This document shows, piece after piece, positions 50,807 through 50,939 of a stretch of DNA of 50,939 nucleotides; within the stretch, counting starts at the first letter, position 1, and each line of letters starts with the position of its first letter. The notes under the pieces were generated by a model. It saw only the letters and a program-made list of their open reading frames with translations. It was not told the origin of the DNA and made no database searches. Both the position numbers and the translations under genes were made by a program. Source of the stretch: Carboxydothermus islandicus (lineage in GTDB: Bacteria; Bacillota; Z-2901; Carboxydothermales; Carboxydothermaceae); NCBI RefSeq assembly GCF_001950325.1, contig NZ_BDJL01000093.1, forward strand, positions 16,635-67,573. The letters are read 5' to 3'.

Positions 50807-50939
50807 TAGCCTTATTTACAAATGCTTTTTGCTTTGTAAGCTTTTTTTGCTTTTAAGTCATTAACCAGGCACTCTCAATAGAGTAATTTTACCGTTTTAT
50901 ATTGAATAATCTTTTAATGAGTATAATTTTCTCCCTAAA

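Overview
The window reads as chromosomal DNA of a thermophilic, spore-forming, anaerobic Firmicute. AT-rich DNA, strong GGAGG-type ribosome binding sites, spoVK and a gerAB-type permease, Hfq, a Gram-positive LexA, and cytochrome c maturation next to complex I and fumarase/succinate dehydrogenase genes all fit a Carboxydothermus-like organism. The genus is an inference from gene content and memory, not from a search. No rRNA, tRNA or CRISPR array was seen, and no stretch over 300 bases lacks a gene.

Layout. 1-6172 (minus strand): a fumA-fumB-sdhA-sdhC-sdhD-sdhB operon running off the left edge, with a near-consensus sigma-54 promoter in front of it and a PAS-type sigma-54 activator gene just upstream. 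6245-6933: lexA with a candidate SOS box. 6957-14413 (minus): a cytochrome c maturation operon (ccmE, ccmF, ccmA, ccmB, ccmC and a small ccmD) with three unusual membrane-anchored accessory proteins. It has no CcmG or CcmH, and its CcmE carries Cys in place of the heme-binding His. 14512-16636: a PLP-dependent 'aluminium resistance' family enzyme and SpoVK. 16710-18055 (plus): an amidase-deacetylase fusion whose signal peptide is out of frame by one base at a T9 run. 18052-25645 (minus): miaB-mutS-mutL-methyltransferase-miaA-hfq. 25736-31608: small helical proteins, a membrane protein, twin flavoproteins, an orphan germination permease, orphan minC, a NUDIX hydrolase and hypothetical genes. 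31632-34867: a CRP-like palindrome and a three-gene 2-hydroxyacyl-CoA dehydratase/activase-like cluster. 34821-36966 (minus): a histidine kinase/response regulator pair. 36985-38648: a TnpB element with structured DNA beyond its 3' end. 38658-50806 (minus): rplS-rbgA-rnhB, then an 11-gene nuoABCDHIJKLMN operon, then yraN.

How they work together. The respiratory parts form a coherent set: fumarase plus succinate dehydrogenase/fumarate reductase at the membrane, a complex I without its NADH-oxidising module, and a System I cytochrome c assembly line of reduced composition. The ccm and nuo operons appear to sit inside otherwise familiar housekeeping blocks (ynbB/lexA and rnhB/yraN), which suggests they were inserted there. 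The least understood parts are the activase-like three-gene cluster with its CRP-type site, the accessory ccm proteins that share a short cytoplasmic tail motif, and the zinc-ribbon-less TnpB with its likely guide RNA region.
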